From contig CM018031.1 in NCBI GenBank assembly GCA_008638375.1, positions 9,824,062-9,888,061 of the forward strand: a stretch of DNA of 64,000 nt. The letters run 5' to 3'. The position numbers and the translations under genes were made by a program. This document shows positions 63,250 through 64,000 of this stretch, in pieces. The DNA comes from Nyssa sinensis (lineage: Eukaryota; Streptophyta; Magnoliopsida; Cornales; Nyssaceae). Positions within the stretch are counted from its first letter, which is position 1, and every line of letters starts with the position of its first letter. The notes under the pieces were generated by a model. That model did no database searches. It worked only from the letters and a program-made list of their open reading frames with translations, and had not been told where the DNA came from.

Positions 63250-63462
63250 TGGATTGTCCCACATCGTTTGTCTCTAGCTTTTCTAGTTTATATATAAGGG
63301 TCCTTTCTCCCTCTTCTTAACACCTGTGTTTTAAGAAACTAATTTAGAGTTGAGCCTCCAATTTCAACACAATATCAGAGTCAGGCCAGAGATCCAACCT
63401 TGAATCAGAGGAGTCGGGGCCACTCACCTGATTTTGGATTGTCCCACATCGCTCGTCTCTAG
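63250..63462 (+). mobile_element. Possible TRIM-type miniature LTR element
   Basis: A 120-bp block (63250-63369) starts TGGATTGTCCCACATCG and ends TTTCAACA. It is followed by a PBS-like atatcagagtcaggcc, and about 65 bp later by a repeat of its first 28 bp with two or three changes (63435-63462). A TATA-like tatatataaggg lies inside the block. Direct terminal repeats with only a PBS between them match TRIM layout, but the second repeat is truncated. Confidence 0.45.
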
Positions 63463-64000
63463 AAAATCATGTTCAAGCTGAGTAAACTTTGCATATTTGA
63501 TTATCTACAAAGAATAACTAGTTTTGCAGTTTTGGTGCATCAACTTTTTGTATTGTGAGATGTGAAAAAATTAGATGCATATAATTTTATTTTTGAAATG
63601 ATTATTTTTGTGACTTAAAATTAAAATTTTTGCATGATAAAGCTTTAATTTAATAAAATAACATCTTAATTAACATATTGGACCTTCAATTTTTGGCGAT
63701 TTATTATCACAAAATAATGAAGTATTGATGTGAAATTAAAGGAGGAATGGATAGAATCAAGGGTTTGATTTTCATTATTGTTTAACAAAAAAGAAAAATT
63801 TTATTACGATCAGTAAGAAAAAATTAAATATAAAAAACAGCTGCTCGACTTGGCATGGAGAAGTGTCACCTAGACTCAATGGTGGAAAACGGAAACAAGA
63901 AAAATTGTAAATTATAGAAACATAATTATTATGTAGAATGATGACATTCTGATGTTTTGAAATGAATGAAATCAAACAAGAAAAAATTGTCTTATACAAA

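Noticed and set aside
63775..63999. A 74-codon minus-strand frame at the right edge
   Set aside because: AT-rich, Phe/Ile/Ser-biased, no family match and bounded by the window edge.

Overview
The window is plant nuclear DNA, almost certainly from a eudicot. Genes are split by AT-rich introns with GT-AG borders, and intergenic space is very AT-rich with many microsatellites, MITEs, SINE-like units and retrotransposon debris. No rRNA, tRNA, CRISPR or prokaryotic feature was seen. I joined exons by hand from splice signals and protein-family conservation; no transcript data were available. The species cannot be named from the sequence.

Layout. 1-5595 (-): 5' two thirds of the helicase core of a DExH-box RNA helicase, cut by the left edge. 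8400-19560 (+): an SRSF1-type SR splicing factor (SR34/SR1 class) with a 5' UTR intron, a GC-AG intron, a 5.6-kb intron filled with nested transposons, and a 3' end rich in alternative-splicing signals. 23262-24254 (+): a single-exon gene for EID1, the F-box protein of phytochrome A signalling. 27894-30693 (-): a four-exon universal stress protein. 38616-43572 (+): a six-exon SPX-RING ubiquitin ligase of the NLA/BAH1 type. 45387-54709 (-): an eleven-exon ABCC4/ABCC14-type ABC transporter that is complete except for an apparent 5-nt deletion, with a premature stop, in the first nucleotide-binding domain. 54.7-64 kb holds no intact gene: there are PIF/Harbinger-like MITEs, tandem repeats, a LINE RNase H relic and copia-like LTR remnants.

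The genes do not form a pathway; each looks like an independent nuclear gene. Their order is still informative. From memory, Arabidopsis SR34 and NLA are near neighbours on chromosome 1, SR34b and EID1 on chromosome 4, and the helicase, USP and ABCC4 relatives lie close together on chromosome 2. The window therefore looks like a less rearranged version of a segment that Arabidopsis has split among duplicated chromosomes.

I saw no candidate for a wholly new system. The observations most worth following are the ABCC frameshift, a predicted poison exon and an exitron-like intron in the SR34 gene, the nested hAT and Mutator-like elements in its large intron, a perfect 21-bp hairpin in an NLA intron, and a possible TRIM-like retroelement near the right edge.
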